From assembly GCA_024685005.1 (NCBI GenBank), contig JAIKWF010000084.1:1-51529 (forward strand): a stretch of DNA of 51,529 bases. The letters are read 5' to 3'. The notes below the pieces were generated by a model, which did no database searches, was not told where the DNA came from, and saw only the letters and a program-made list of their open reading frames with translations. This document shows, piece by piece, positions 7,888 through 17,665 of this stretch. The stretch is from Lachnospiraceae bacterium (GTDB taxonomy: Bacteria; Bacillota; Clostridia; Lachnospirales; Lachnospiraceae). The translations under genes were made by a program, and so were the position numbers. Within the stretch, counting starts at the first letter, position 1. Each line of letters begins with the position of its first letter.

Positions 7888-10800
7888 ATGAAAAGAAGAG
7901 CATTGCTAACCAAAGCGACAGCGGTCATTCTGTCGGCGGCAATGGTTGCATCCGGCAGCGGTATTACCGTGCTGGCAGACACCACTGTGGCCCAGGAGAG
8001 CGCTGAGCAGATCTCTGACGGACAGATCGCGCCGGAAGAGGATGCGGCATCCGATGAGGCAACAGAAGCCAAAGAGGATGAAAAAGAAGAGGGAAAAGCG
8101 TCAAAAACAGAGGCGGATAGAGCGCTTGCCCCTGCGCCGGATTTCGTTATTTCCGATGAGACGGCAGAGTTTGTGCCGGGCTCAGGGGAAGTGAAAACAG
8201 ATGACGTCCGGGAAGAAAAGGCTGATGATGAAAAAGAGTCGACTGCAGAAGTGGACGGGGATCAGCATGGCGAAGCAGTGCAGGACGAGGCAGAGGAAAG
8301 CGATGATTCTGCTGCTGAGGTTGAAGAAGAGGAAATCGCTTCTGAGAGCAGATCGACCAATATGAGTGATCCACTTTCACGATACGTGAGGGACGGTGTG
8401 CTGTTGGATGCACTTACTGCATTGTATAACGATGCAAAGGGAACGAATGTGGACAAAGCAGCAATCACCATTGGTAATATCGCAGAACTCGAATCTGTTG
8501 AGTTGACAAGTTCGAATACAGTTTTGACGGATGCAAGCATAAGTGTTTCCGGCATTAAGTCCATCGAAGGCCTGGGATATGCAACCGGAGCAACAGTGAT
8601 TGATGTGTCTCAAACCGGGATCACAGCTATTCCGGAGAGCGAGTTTATCGGACTGACCAAGCTTGGAAGGTTCGTGATGAGCGATAATATCACATCCATC
8701 GGGAAGTCTGCGTTCCAGGGATGTATTGCATTGACAACGGTCCATGTTGTGACCGGCGGTACGGAGTCAACGGTAAATACGTTACCGTCAAATCTGCAAA
8801 ACAAAGGCACGGGATCCAACCTGTTTAGCGGTTGTACTGCGCTTACGCAGTTTACGCTCCCCGCTCTTGGAGCAAATAACGGTGCTGCATTGCAGGATGC
8901 AACATCGCTTCTTGGTGGTTGTACCGCGCTTAATTCCGTGACGATACCGGCCGGTATCACGGTGCTTCCGGCATATTGCTTTGCTATGCAGTGCACGGAG
9001 GATTTGGAGGAAGGACCGGATGTTCCTTTGACAGTTGAAATCGAATCAGGATCGAAGCTTGCAACCATAGGAGAAGGTTGCTTCCAGTACTCGAATTTGA
9101 AAGAGTTGGACCTTTCCATGTGTTCGAAACTGTCATTGATCTCGCAGGATGCGTTTTGTGCAGATAAGGATAAGAGTTGGGGATCGCCTTACGTATGTAA
9201 GGAACCCCTTGAAAAACTGCGTTTGCCGGCAAATCTGAGTGGCAGCTTGGAGATTGGTAAAGATGCATTTTACAGAACAAATCTTTCGAGCCTGTATACA
9301 AGCACAGATAATGGAAAGGTATATTTGCCGGATTATGTTACAAAGCTTGGCGAGGGAGCATTCTTCCAAGATAAGGTAGTAACAGAAGTTAGGCTGTCTA
9401 AGAATCTTACATCTCTGGAATGCTCTGTGTTTGACGGATGCGAGAAGCTTGCAACTGTTGTGGCTGAAGAAGGCATTAAGGTTGAGAAGATCTGTGACCA
9501 TGCTTTCTTTGATACGGCTATTACTGACGCTACATTCATTGGAAATATGACCTTGCTTGAGCGTTTTGGTGAGCATAAGGATCCCAGTGTCACGACGGAA
9601 ATAAGCGACGGAATCAGAGGAGCGGGCCAGAACACGGAAGATGTTATTTCTTATAATTATTCACAGGAATACTGTTATGGAGTTGCACCTGTAGGAACAG
9701 TTAGTCCGGTTAGAGGATCTGTGTTTAATGGTGACAACCTGACTACCATTACATTCCCTTCCACGTTACGCAAGATCAGCTCGCTTTCCATGATAAGCGT
9801 GCATAATCTGGGCGAAGTAAAGGTGAAAGCGGTGCCGGCTAAGAGCAAATACAACATTGAAAAAGCGGACAAATTTGTGATTGAAGATGCTGCGTTTGCT
9901 TTTAATAGTGCATTGACATCTTTTGAATATCCCGCTATGGGAAATGCAAAAACCACAGAGTTTATGATTGGAAATGCTGCGTTTGATCTGTGCGTTAGAC
10001 TTAAGGAGTTTACTGAAGCGGGAAAAAGTCATGATGCGACTAAAAATGCAATGCCGGCAGTGTTGAAGAGACTGGGCTGGATGTCGTTTGACGAGTGCCT
10101 CTCACTGCCCTCCATGGCAATCAGTAACAGACCCGATGGAACAGCACCAGAACTCGGATTCGGCGCATTTGCTTACTGTTTAAGTCTGGAGAGCGCTACG
10201 CTTCCCATGGCGCTTACGGAGATTCCTGATAGCTTTTACTACGATGCCGGACTTACGGGAACAACGATTCCGGGAAATCCTGCGGTTATAACTGAGATTG
10301 GCGATGGAGCTTTCTTTGGTAACAGCTTTTATCCTTCGGTTGACCTGAGTGCGTGGACTAAACTGAATCGGATCGGTGACGTGGCATTTGCTTACTTTGA
10401 TCCGAAAAATGGAGAGACGGGATATCGGTCTGATAATTATGCAGCATACCTTGTAAAATTGATAAACAAAGAGATCGAGGCGGGCATTCCCAGTCAGTTC
10501 CCGTATATGCCGGAAAAGATCATTCTTCCGGATGTGGTCAGCGGAACAGGCAATCTTATATTGGGTGAAGGCGCATTCAGAACCAACAGACTTTTGTATG
10601 CTATTGAAACGAAGAGCGTAAAAGAACCAAACACGGCAGTTTTTCCTACCTACATCAGAAATGCAGACTGTGGATCGGCTGCAGTAGCAGAGACAGCTAT
10701 TGCAAAAGCAAAATGGCTTTATGCAGAAAAAGCCGGCGCAGACAGAGCAGTGATCTGGGCTGTGATTCCGGGAAGCATGTTTATGGGCTGTAACAATGTT

Positions 10801-13800
10801 AAGAATATTAAAGATTGTCTTCCTAAAGGCGACTATTTGAAGCAGATTACCGAAATCGGACCGGCAGCTTTCTTTGACTGTGCAGGTCTGACTTCAATCG
10901 ACCTTAGAAATCAGAACGGATTTGAGAATCTGACGGAGACCGGTGAGAAGTGTTTTTCGGATTGTGAATCTGTGACAGAAGTATTCCTTCCTGATAACGG
11001 AAAATATACCACGACCTCAAGGGAGATGTTCCAGACCGGTAACAACGACCTGTTCCTTACGTCAGGAGGAAAATTCCAATGCAAACTGAGAAATATTAAT
11101 TTCGGAAAAGTAAAGGTGTTGGGAGAATACACGTTTGCATGCTGCAATACGGCAGAGTTGGATGGACAGAAGTTGAATAAGCCCTGGCCTTCGGCGCTGA
11201 AAGAAATTAAGATTCCTGCCACGATCACGGAGATCGGACAGGGAGCATTCCAGGGCCACATTTCGGATGGGACAACGGACTATCCGGGCCTGACAAAGGT
11301 TACGTTCGAGAATCCGGGTTCTAAGGAGAACCCTGTTGATTTGAAGATCGGTGAATATGCATTTGGGTATAATTATCAGCTGGTGATGAGCGACAGCACA
11401 CCGCTTCCTGACAGATTGACTGAAATCGGCTCATATGCTTTTTCGGATTGTTATTCTTTGGGTAAAGTTGTTTTCGGTACCGGGATCAGATCGATCGGAG
11501 TGGGCGCTTTCCAAAAGACACTTGACTACGGCAATGGAACCTTTGATGGAAGAGAAACGGTTGTTGAAGAGCACACGGATAAAGGTTTGAAGCAGGTTGA
11601 CTTTTCTAAAGCGAAGAATCTGAAGACAATTGAACGCGATGCATTTTCGTATTCAGCATTGGAAACTGTTGACCTTTCGCCGACAAGCCTTGATACGTTG
11701 GACAGTTATGTGTTTGCTAGTTGCCCGCTTCTCCACACGGTTTCGCTGGGATCCAGAGTGGGAGCAATTGCGGATGAATCAATGAGTGGATGTCCGAGCT
11801 TGAACAGGCTTGAAGTATACGCAACTTCAACCATCATGAGAGGCGCGTTTAATTCAGAGGGCGTGTTTGGATCTACAAATGTTTCTCCGGCCGGTGGCTT
11901 TTCAATTGTGGTTAAGTCCGATCCGGTAACTGTACCGATTGGCCTTGAGATGGCATTCCCTTATAATTTGTCAGTATATGATCTGGAGAGTCCTTCTATT
12001 ATGCCTATGCATGTGGGTAAAGAAACAGATACGGTAAAGGATCCTTCTATTCAGGAATACTTTAAGGTGATTGCAAGCGAGCCATATTATCGCTACACTA
12101 TTGAAAGTGAGAATTTAATAAAGGAACCTTATTATCAAAAAATTACGAATGAAGATGAAAAGCACCGTGAACTTGGGTACGGAAGAGACGTATGTACCTT
12201 TAGAATCAAGGGCTTAAAGAAAACGAGTAAACCCATAGATTTTGTAATCCAGAATACATTATCTTTATTAAGCGGAGGTAATAAGGTTCAGGCAAAATTC
12301 TCCGCTGACTTCAAGGTGGAAGTATCCGATGTGAATTATTTCCCCAGAATGCTGCAAATGAATGAAGAGCAGACACAGACAAGCGTTCATAAGATGATTA
12401 CGTGCAATGAATCAACGGGAATGTCTTCTGCTAATACCACGCTTGATATCACGGCAAACAGACAGAGTATGGATGTCTATTATGATATTCTGCCGACAGC
12501 TAAAAACACAACTGCAATTCCGAGCCAGGAAGCGATGAAGCTGGTGGTTATGACATCTAATTCAGATGTGATCGGAATTGACGGAACTAATGCGGAATTT
12601 GATAAAACTGCCAGCGGTGAGCTGATTCCTTCCAAGTGCGTTATTCCGGCACGTGAGGAAGTGAGCGTTCTGGAAGAAGCAGTGAAGGGTAACTATGTTA
12701 CACTTGATTTCAAGAAGTGCGGTAAAGCTACCATTACGATGTATCTGGCAGGTTATCCGAACCAGAAAGTGATCTGGAACTTTAATCTTTTCGCAGATGT
12801 GGAAAGCATTGGATTGAGCGTTCCGCAGTCGATAACCGAAAAAGGCGGCTATGAAGTAGGAGATACCTTCAGCGTCCTTGATTCACTTTCGTTTTACAAG
12901 CATGGCACATTGTCGAGAGAGGAAGGGAACCTGAACAATTGGCGGAGTTTGACACGTGCAAAACTGCAATTTATCAGCAGCGATCCGGGTACTGCTTCCA
13001 TTGATGCAAACGGCGTAGTGAAGATTTTGAACGTGACAGCCGAGCCGAAAGAGGTGCAGATCAGAGCACAGGCTGCAAATTCGGATGGAAGTATCGTAGA
13101 GTGTTATGCACTTGTGTTGCAAATGGCTTTACCGAGTCTGGATGGCAGTAAGCCGATTGTCATGAAAGATCTTGGCGGAAGTCTGACGATCACTCAAACA
13201 CCGGATGCCTTTGGAAATGGAGCAACGGCTTCCTTTACAAGTGTTCAGGAAGGTCAGGCAAATGTGACGATACCTTCTGATGTTACAATTTACGGCAGAA
13301 ATGTGAAGATCACTGAAATCGCTGCAGATGCATTTAAGGATAATAAGACTGTTCAGTCAGTCATTATCGGCGCAAATGTGGAAACTCTTCCGGAGGGAGT
13401 CTTCTCGGGATGTACAGCACTGAAAGATGTTACGATACAGGGAAATGTTAAGCTGATCCCTACAAGTGCATTTGAAGGCTGCAGCAGCCTGACAAGTGTT
13501 ACAATGCCTAATACGGTAACCGAAATCGGTGACAAGGCATTTATGAAGTGTAAGAAGCTGATCAAGATCGTAATTCCCAAGAAGGTGAAGTCGATCGGAA
13601 CTGCGGCATTCAAGGGATGTAGTAAGCTGAAAACTGTAACCTTTGAAAAGAAGAGCGTTCTTAAGACTATTGGAGATGAAGCGTTTATGAGCTGCACCAG
13701 CCTCACCAAGATGAATGTGATCTCCACGAAGTTCAAATCCCTTGGAGCTTCTGCTTTTGAAAAAGATAAGAAGCTTAAGACCATCAGCTTTAAGTCTACG

Positions 13801-13944
13801 AAGATCAAGACTGTAGGTGATAATGCCTTTAAGAAGATTCATAAGAAGGCAGTGATCAAATTGCCGAAGAAGAAATTCAAAGCACAAAAGGAATTATTCA
13901 CAGGCAAAGGTCAGGGCAAGAAAGTGAAAATTAAAAAAGGCTGA
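7888..13944 (+). CDS. Secreted BspA-like leucine-rich-repeat surface protein (2018 aa)
   Basis: BspA-like (LRR_5) proteins are extracellular and often act in adhesion. A signal peptide is clear (MKRRALL... to about VLAD, residue 31). Then comes an acidic, low-complexity Glu/Asp/Ala segment (about 35-155), a long LRR_5 block (about 235-1320) with repeats such as SIGKSAFQGC and ITEIGQGAFQG, a middle region (about 1330-1790) with all-beta Ig-like stretches, and a second, regular LRR_5 block (about 1805-1990) whose repeats read TEIGDKAFMKCKKL. The protein ends with a lysine-rich tail. I see no LPXTG sorting motif or C-terminal membrane anchor, so release or ionic attachment to the wall is likely. 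Start ATG 7888 follows AGAAGGAGG. It is monocistronic, lying between two strong terminators. Its ligand is unknown. Confidence 0.93.
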   Translation: MKRRALLTKATAVILSAAMVASGSGITVLADTTVAQESAEQISDGQIAPEEDAASDEATEAKEDEKEEGKASKTEADRALAPAPDFVISDETAEFVPGSGEVKTDDVREEKADDEKESTAEVDGDQHGEAVQDEAEESDDSAAEVEEEEIASESRSTNMSDPLSRYVRDGVLLDALTALYNDAKGTNVDKAAITIGNIAELESVELTSSNTVLTDASISVSGIKSIEGLGYATGATVIDVSQTGITAIPESEFIGLTKLGRFVMSDNITSIGKSAFQGCIALTTVHVVTGGTESTVNTLPSNLQNKGTGSNLFSGCTALTQFTLPALGANNGAALQDATSLLGGCTALNSVTIPAGITVLPAYCFAMQCTEDLEEGPDVPLTVEIESGSKLATIGEGCFQYSNLKELDLSMCSKLSLISQDAFCADKDKSWGSPYVCKEPLEKLRLPANLSGSLEIGKDAFYRTNLSSLYTSTDNGKVYLPDYVTKLGEGAFFQDKVVTEVRLSKNLTSLECSVFDGCEKLATVVAEEGIKVEKICDHAFFDTAITDATFIGNMTLLERFGEHKDPSVTTEISDGIRGAGQNTEDVISYNYSQEYCYGVAPVGTVSPVRGSVFNGDNLTTITFPSTLRKISSLSMISVHNLGEVKVKAVPAKSKYNIEKADKFVIEDAAFAFNSALTSFEYPAMGNAKTTEFMIGNAAFDLCVRLKEFTEAGKSHDATKNAMPAVLKRLGWMSFDECLSLPSMAISNRPDGTAPELGFGAFAYCLSLESATLPMALTEIPDSFYYDAGLTGTTIPGNPAVITEIGDGAFFGNSFYPSVDLSAWTKLNRIGDVAFAYFDPKNGETGYRSDNYAAYLVKLINKEIEAGIPSQFPYMPEKIILPDVVSGTGNLILGEGAFRTNRLLYAIETKSVKEPNTAVFPTYIRNADCGSAAVAETAIAKAKWLYAEKAGADRAVIWAVIPGSMFMGCNNVKNIKDCLPKGDYLKQITEIGPAAFFDCAGLTSIDLRNQNGFENLTETGEKCFSDCESVTEVFLPDNGKYTTTSREMFQTGNNDLFLTSGGKFQCKLRNINFGKVKVLGEYTFACCNTAELDGQKLNKPWPSALKEIKIPATITEIGQGAFQGHISDGTTDYPGLTKVTFENPGSKENPVDLKIGEYAFGYNYQLVMSDSTPLPDRLTEIGSYAFSDCYSLGKVVFGTGIRSIGVGAFQKTLDYGNGTFDGRETVVEEHTDKGLKQVDFSKAKNLKTIERDAFSYSALETVDLSPTSLDTLDSYVFASCPLLHTVSLGSRVGAIADESMSGCPSLNRLEVYATSTIMRGAFNSEGVFGSTNVSPAGGFSIVVKSDPVTVPIGLEMAFPYNLSVYDLESPSIMPMHVGKETDTVKDPSIQEYFKVIASEPYYRYTIESENLIKEPYYQKITNEDEKHRELGYGRDVCTFRIKGLKKTSKPIDFVIQNTLSLLSGGNKVQAKFSADFKVEVSDVNYFPRMLQMNEEQTQTSVHKMITCNESTGMSSANTTLDITANRQSMDVYYDILPTAKNTTAIPSQEAMKLVVMTSNSDVIGIDGTNAEFDKTASGELIPSKCVIPAREEVSVLEEAVKGNYVTLDFKKCGKATITMYLAGYPNQKVIWNFNLFADVESIGLSVPQSITEKGGYEVGDTFSVLDSLSFYKHGTLSREEGNLNNWRSLTRAKLQFISSDPGTASIDANGVVKILNVTAEPKEVQIRAQAANSDGSIVECYALVLQMALPSLDGSKPIVMKDLGGSLTITQTPDAFGNGATASFTSVQEGQANVTIPSDVTIYGRNVKITEIAADAFKDNKTVQSVIIGANVETLPEGVFSGCTALKDVTIQGNVKLIPTSAFEGCSSLTSVTMPNTVTEIGDKAFMKCKKLIKIVIPKKVKSIGTAAFKGCSKLKTVTFEKKSVLKTIGDEAFMSCTSLTKMNVISTKFKSLGASAFEKDKKLKTISFKSTKIKTVGDNAFKKIHKKAVIKLPKKKFKAQKELFTGKGQGKKVKIKKG

Positions 13945-13970
13945 TGAGATGATCTGATGCACGAAAATGA

Positions 13971-14003
13971 GAGCCTCCTGTCGATGGACAGGGGGCTCTT
14001 TTT
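13971..14003 (+). terminator. Rho-independent terminator of the BspA-like gene
   Basis: 12-bp stem GAGCCTCCTGTC (13971-13982) / GACAGGGGGCTC (13987-13998) with one G-T pair, GATG loop, then five T. Confidence 0.93.
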
Positions 14004-14030
14004 CCAGAATCTAAAAAAACAATAAAATAG

Positions 14031-14059
14031 GCGCAAGCGCTGCTTGTTTGTGGTATAAT
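14031..14059 (+). promoter_or_regulatory. Extended -10 promoter of the glycan operon
   Basis: TGGTATAAT (14051-14059) is a perfect extended -10. The -35 position holds the palindrome GCGCAAGCGC (14031-14040) rather than a consensus hexamer; this may be an operator overlapping the promoter. Confidence 0.6.
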
Positions 14060-14090
14060 AGATGGGAAAATGACAGAGGTGTAAGGGGTT

Positions 14091-15233
14091 ATGGAACAAC
14101 ACAATATAGCATTCAATATACCGCCTCATACGGGCAGAGAACTGGAATACATCGAGCAGGCGATAAAGAACCGCAAGATCAGCGGAGACGGCGAATTTAC
14201 CGCGAAATGCAATGCCTGGCTTGAAGAGCAGACAGGAGCCAACAGAGTATTGCTGTCCACCTCCTGTACCCATGCTCTTGAGATGTCGGCGCTTCTGGGG
14301 CAGATCAGGGAGGGGGATGAGATCATCCTTCCTTCTTATACGTTTGTGTCCAGTGGGGATGCATTTGTGGTAAGAGGTGCGAAGCTGGTGTTTGTAGACA
14401 TCAGGCCGGATACCATGAATATCGATGAAAAACTCATAGAAGACGCCATTACGGAGCGCACAAAAGCGATTTTGGTGGTGCATTATGCCGGTGTTGCCTG
14501 CGAGATGGATACCATCATGGACATTGCCAAGAGACATAACCTTTTGGTGGTGGAAGATGCGGCACAGGGCGTTTTGTGCAGCTATAAAGGTCGCGCACTG
14601 GGTACGATAGGCGATTTCGGTTGCTATAGCTTTCACGAGACCAAAAACTTTAGTATGGGTGAAGGCGGCGCACTTGTTTTGAAGGATACTGCATATGTGG
14701 AAGAAGCGGAGATCATCCGGGAAAAGGGAACGGATCGTAAGAAATTCTTCCGCGGCGAAGTGGATAAATACCAATGGGTAGACTGGGGGTCCTCCTATCT
14801 TCCCAGTGAACTGAATGCGGCATATCTGTGGGCACAGCTGGAGTGCGCGGACAAGATCACAACGGATCGAATGAATTCATTTAACGAGTATTATGAAGGG
14901 CTGAAAGATCTGGAACAAAAAGAGAGGATCACGCTGCCTTATATACCAAAAGAATGCGAGCATAATGCCCATATGTTTTATTTTAAATGCCGTGATCTGG
15001 AGGAACGCACGAAGCTTCTTGGCTTTTTGAAGGAAAGCGGGATTCTGGCAGTCTTTCATTACGTACCGCTCCATTCTTCCAAGGCCGGAAGAAGGTTCGG
15101 GCGATTCCATGGGGAAGACCGTTTCACTACAAGTGAAAGTGAGAGGCTCGTTCGATTACCTATGTACTATGGTTTGACGGAAGATGACAGGGCTTTCGTG
15201 ATTGAAAAGGTCAGGGAATTCTTTGGAACTTAA
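14091..15233 (+). CDS. wecE: dTDP-4-keto-6-deoxyhexose aminotransferase, WecE/RffA-like
   Basis: The protein belongs to the DegT/DnrJ/EryC1 PLP-dependent sugar aminotransferases. WecE/RffA converts dTDP-4-keto-6-deoxy-glucose to dTDP-4-amino-4,6-dideoxy-galactose (dTDP-Fuc4N). The 380-aa sequence follows RffA closely: the SGDGEFTAKC start of the substrate region, LLSTSCTHALEM, VVEDAAQG with the PLP-ring Asp, SFHETKN with the Schiff-base lysine at K185, EIIREKGTDRKKFFRG, YQWVDWGSSYLPSELNAAYL and VFHYVPLH. It is the first gene of the operon; ATG 14091 follows AAGGGG. No RmlA/RmlB genes for the dTDP-keto-sugar precursor are nearby, so these must be elsewhere. Sugar stereochemistry (galacto or gluco) is inferred from overall likeness. 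Confidence 0.93.
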   Translation: MEQHNIAFNIPPHTGRELEYIEQAIKNRKISGDGEFTAKCNAWLEEQTGANRVLLSTSCTHALEMSALLGQIREGDEIILPSYTFVSSGDAFVVRGAKLVFVDIRPDTMNIDEKLIEDAITERTKAILVVHYAGVACEMDTIMDIAKRHNLLVVEDAAQGVLCSYKGRALGTIGDFGCYSFHETKNFSMGEGGALVLKDTAYVEEAEIIREKGTDRKKFFRGEVDKYQWVDWGSSYLPSELNAAYLWAQLECADKITTDRMNSFNEYYEGLKDLEQKERITLPYIPKECEHNAHMFYFKCRDLEERTKLLGFLKESGILAVFHYVPLHSSKAGRRFGRFHGEDRFTTSESERLVRLPMYYGLTEDDRAFVIEKVREFFGT

Positions 15234-15254
15234 GTGATGATGGGGATAGAGGAT

Positions 15255-16202
15255 ATGAAAAAGCTGAGCTTTGTGATTCCGTGTTATCGGAGCGAGCAAA
15301 CCATTGAAAAAGTTACAGAAGAAATAGGACGAGTTGTTGGAGAACGTCCGGAGTATGACTATGAGATCATCTGTGTCAATGACGCTTCCCCCGACGGAGT
15401 TTGGGGAGTGCTGAAAAAGTTAGCATCTGCTAATTCTAGAATTAAGCTTGTGGACTTTGCCCAAAATATGGGCAAGCATGCTGCGGTTCTGGCGGGGTTT
15501 TCTTACGTGACCGGAGACTATGTCGTTAATCTGGATGACGATTATCAGTCCCCTGTAAATGAGCTTTGGAAGCTGATCGATGCTTTGGAAAAGGACGAGT
15601 GCGATATTGCTACGGCAAAATACACGATTAAGAAAGAATCTATTTTCAAAAAGCTGGGAAGTAACGTGAATCTTCTGATGTCGGAGATCATGCTGGAAAA
15701 AAGAAAAGGGTTGCGATTTGAGAACTTTGTAGCGGCAAAAAGATTTGTCTGCGACGAAATGATCAAATACAGAAACCCCTATCCATATCTTGAAGGACTC
15801 TATCTGAGGGTATCCAAGCGTGTGAAAGAAATACCCATGGAGGAAAGAGACAGGGCTGATTCAAATACAAGTGGTTTTACCTTCGGGAAATCATTTTCCC
15901 TGTTTGTAAACGGATTTTTGTCTTTTTCTGTTAAACCATTGCGGGTGGCAACTATAATAGGGTTTTTGTTTGCTGCTTTTGGTTTGGCATTTGGTATTTT
16001 TGTTATAGTGAGAAAAATCGTAAATCCTGCCGTGAAGATAGGATACAGTTCCATTATGGCGATGCTTTCGCTTTCAAATGGTCTGATCATGATCCTATTG
16101 GGAATGATAGGAGAATATGTGGGGAGGATCTTTATCTGTATTAATAATTCACCGCAGTATGTGGTAAGAGAAACAATGAATATTGAGGTGAGTGAAAAAT
16201 GA
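15255..16202 (+). CDS. Polyprenyl-phosphate glycosyltransferase, GT2, CsbB/ArnC/GtrB-like
   Basis: The N-terminal GT-A domain begins LSFVIPCYRSEQTIEKV and has the NDASPDG and LDDDYQSP motifs (the DDD metal site), ending in RDRADSNTSGFTFGKSFSL. It is followed by two C-terminal transmembrane helices (about residues 225-255 and 260-290). This is the layout of enzymes that load one sugar on undecaprenyl phosphate at the inner face of the membrane. ATG 15255 gives the usual MKKLSFVIPC start and has GGGG 9-13 bases upstream; GTG 15234 and ATGs 15237/15240 lie upstream in frame without a ribosome binding site. It directly follows the aminotransferase and overlaps the next gene by ATGA, which suggests its donor is the amino sugar. 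Confidence 0.9.
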   Translation: MKKLSFVIPCYRSEQTIEKVTEEIGRVVGERPEYDYEIICVNDASPDGVWGVLKKLASANSRIKLVDFAQNMGKHAAVLAGFSYVTGDYVVNLDDDYQSPVNELWKLIDALEKDECDIATAKYTIKKESIFKKLGSNVNLLMSEIMLEKRKGLRFENFVAAKRFVCDEMIKYRNPYPYLEGLYLRVSKRVKEIPMEERDRADSNTSGFTFGKSFSLFVNGFLSFSVKPLRVATIIGFLFAAFGLAFGIFVIVRKIVNPAVKIGYSSIMAMLSLSNGLIMILLGMIGEYVGRIFICINNSPQYVVRETMNIEVSEK

Positions 16203-17383
16203 AAAAAAAGATAGAGGATAAAGGCACGCTGTTGGTGGCTGGTTTGGTTTTAGGGATTGTTGTGTGTTGTCTGTATCTTTTTTACAGGCAGGCGCTGAAT
16301 CCGACAGGCCCTTTTGCTATAGGGAAACCCTATGGAAGCGACCTCCCGGTGCACATAAAGTTTGCACTGGAAAAAACCAGTCATTATAGCATTTATTATT
16401 ATATATTGCGGATTATCAATAAACTAAATGGCGGCCTTAATCCTATAGGGTGCTCGCTCTTTCTTACATCACTGATCGTAGGGACTTTTTTGATAAATAA
16501 GTTTTTTTTCCGATATTACGGCTTTGATAAGTCTGCTGCAGGCCTTTTGTCCGTTCTCCTTCTGTTTACGGCAAGTATAGCTCTTCCGGCAGTCTTTCCT
16601 TTTTTTTATTATACGCAATTAAACACGCAGCCATGGCATAACGGACCATACCTTTTGATGCGGTTGCTTATTTTTCCGCTCCTTATTTACTATTTTAAAA
16701 TTAAAGAGGGGTACAGGGAGAGTTTCAAAGGCAAGGACGTTTCTTTGTTTATTCTCTTTTCAGTGTTATGCTGTTTGTCTAAACCAAGTTTTATGCTGGC
16801 ATTCTACCCTGTTATGCTGATTGGACTGATTGCGGATTTGGTGAGGGATGGCATAAAAAAAATAGCCAATCAGATTCTGTTTGGGTGTCTGGCGTTTCCA
16901 TCTCTTGGCATTTTACTTTATCAATATATAGCTTCCTTTTCAGGTATAACAGAAGCCGGAGAAGAAAGCGGGATAGTGTTCGGTCTTGGCGGAACAGAAC
17001 CGCTTGAAGTGGTGATTATGAGTACGCTGAGGCTGATATTTGGATTGGCGTTCCCCCTTTATGTTATTTGGTCGGGAGGAAGGAAAGAAATCAATAAGAC
17101 AGAGATTAAAACAGCGCTTTTGTTATATGCTACGGCTTTCTTGGAAACCATTTTGCTGCATGAATCCGGTGCGCGGGAAGCTGACGGGAATTTTGGCTGG
17201 GGAATGCCGGCAGCGGCATATGTTTTAATGGCATATAGTCTGGTTGCTTTTTTCGGCAGATTTCATGAGAGAGAGAAATGGGATAAGATTACAGGAATTG
17301 TAATAGCGAGCTGTCACTACCTGACAGGGATTGTGTACTTTATCGTTATCATGTTGGGTGAGTCGGCGCCGGCGCTTATGTGA
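16199..17383 (+). CDS. Multi-pass membrane protein, possibly a GT-C-type glycosyltransferase
   Basis: A 394-aa, very hydrophobic protein with about 9-10 predicted transmembrane segments. The first loop (about residues 35-55) contains GKPYGSDLPVHIKFAL, with an acidic residue where GT-C enzymes keep their catalytic Asp. A second loop carries NTQPWHNGPY, reminiscent of substrate loops in polyprenyl-sugar-using transferases. No named family could be assigned. It overlaps the GT2 gene by ATGA, so the pair is likely to work in sequence: loading of a lipid carrier and then transfer outside. A flippase or transporter role is an alternative. Confidence 0.6.
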   Translation: MKKKIEDKGTLLVAGLVLGIVVCCLYLFYRQALNPTGPFAIGKPYGSDLPVHIKFALEKTSHYSIYYYILRIINKLNGGLNPIGCSLFLTSLIVGTFLINKFFFRYYGFDKSAAGLLSVLLLFTASIALPAVFPFFYYTQLNTQPWHNGPYLLMRLLIFPLLIYYFKIKEGYRESFKGKDVSLFILFSVLCCLSKPSFMLAFYPVMLIGLIADLVRDGIKKIANQILFGCLAFPSLGILLYQYIASFSGITEAGEESGIVFGLGGTEPLEVVIMSTLRLIFGLAFPLYVIWSGGRKEINKTEIKTALLLYATAFLETILLHESGAREADGNFGWGMPAAAYVLMAYSLVAFFGRFHEREKWDKITGIVIASCHYLTGIVYFIVIMLGESAPALM

Positions 17384-17422
17384 TCGAAGTGAAATTTATT
17401 AACAATCTGGGAGGTTTATGAA

Positions 17423-17665
17423 ATGACAAATCTGGAAAAGTACAACAACGCATTTATTGAGACATTTGAAATCAAAGAGGATATGCTGCCTGATTTGAAA
17501 TATCAGGATATTGATGCGTGGGATTCCGTAGGTCATATGGGACTGATCGCAGCGCTTGAAGATGCATTTGATATCATGATGGATACAGATGACATTATTG
17601 ACTTCAGCAGCTATCAAAAAGGGAAGGAAATTCTTGCAAAAGATGATTATGGAGTAGAATTCTGA
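17423..17665 (+). CDS. Acyl/peptidyl carrier protein
   Basis: An 80-aa acidic four-helix carrier with the phosphopantetheine attachment serine at S35 in WDSVGHM and the typical recognition helix GLIAALEDAFDIMMDTDD. It differs from housekeeping fatty-acid AcpP (which has DSLD) and resembles carriers found in O-antigen, flagellin-glycan and NRPS-type clusters. GGAGG at 17410-17414 sets the start. Its stop overlaps the start of the AMP-ligase gene (TGATG), so carrier and ligase are probably made together. It would hold the acyl intermediate during activation and reduction. A 4'-phosphopantetheinyl transferase is not in the window. Confidence 0.9.
   Translation: MTNLEKYNNAFIETFEIKEDMLPDLKYQDIDAWDSVGHMGLIAALEDAFDIMMDTDDIIDFSSYQKGKEILAKDDYGVEF

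Noticed and set aside
13300-13900. Tandem repeat that might be a CRISPR array or satellite
   Set aside because: The periodicity is the roughly 23-residue LRR repeat of the coding sequence; no identical short repeats with spacers.
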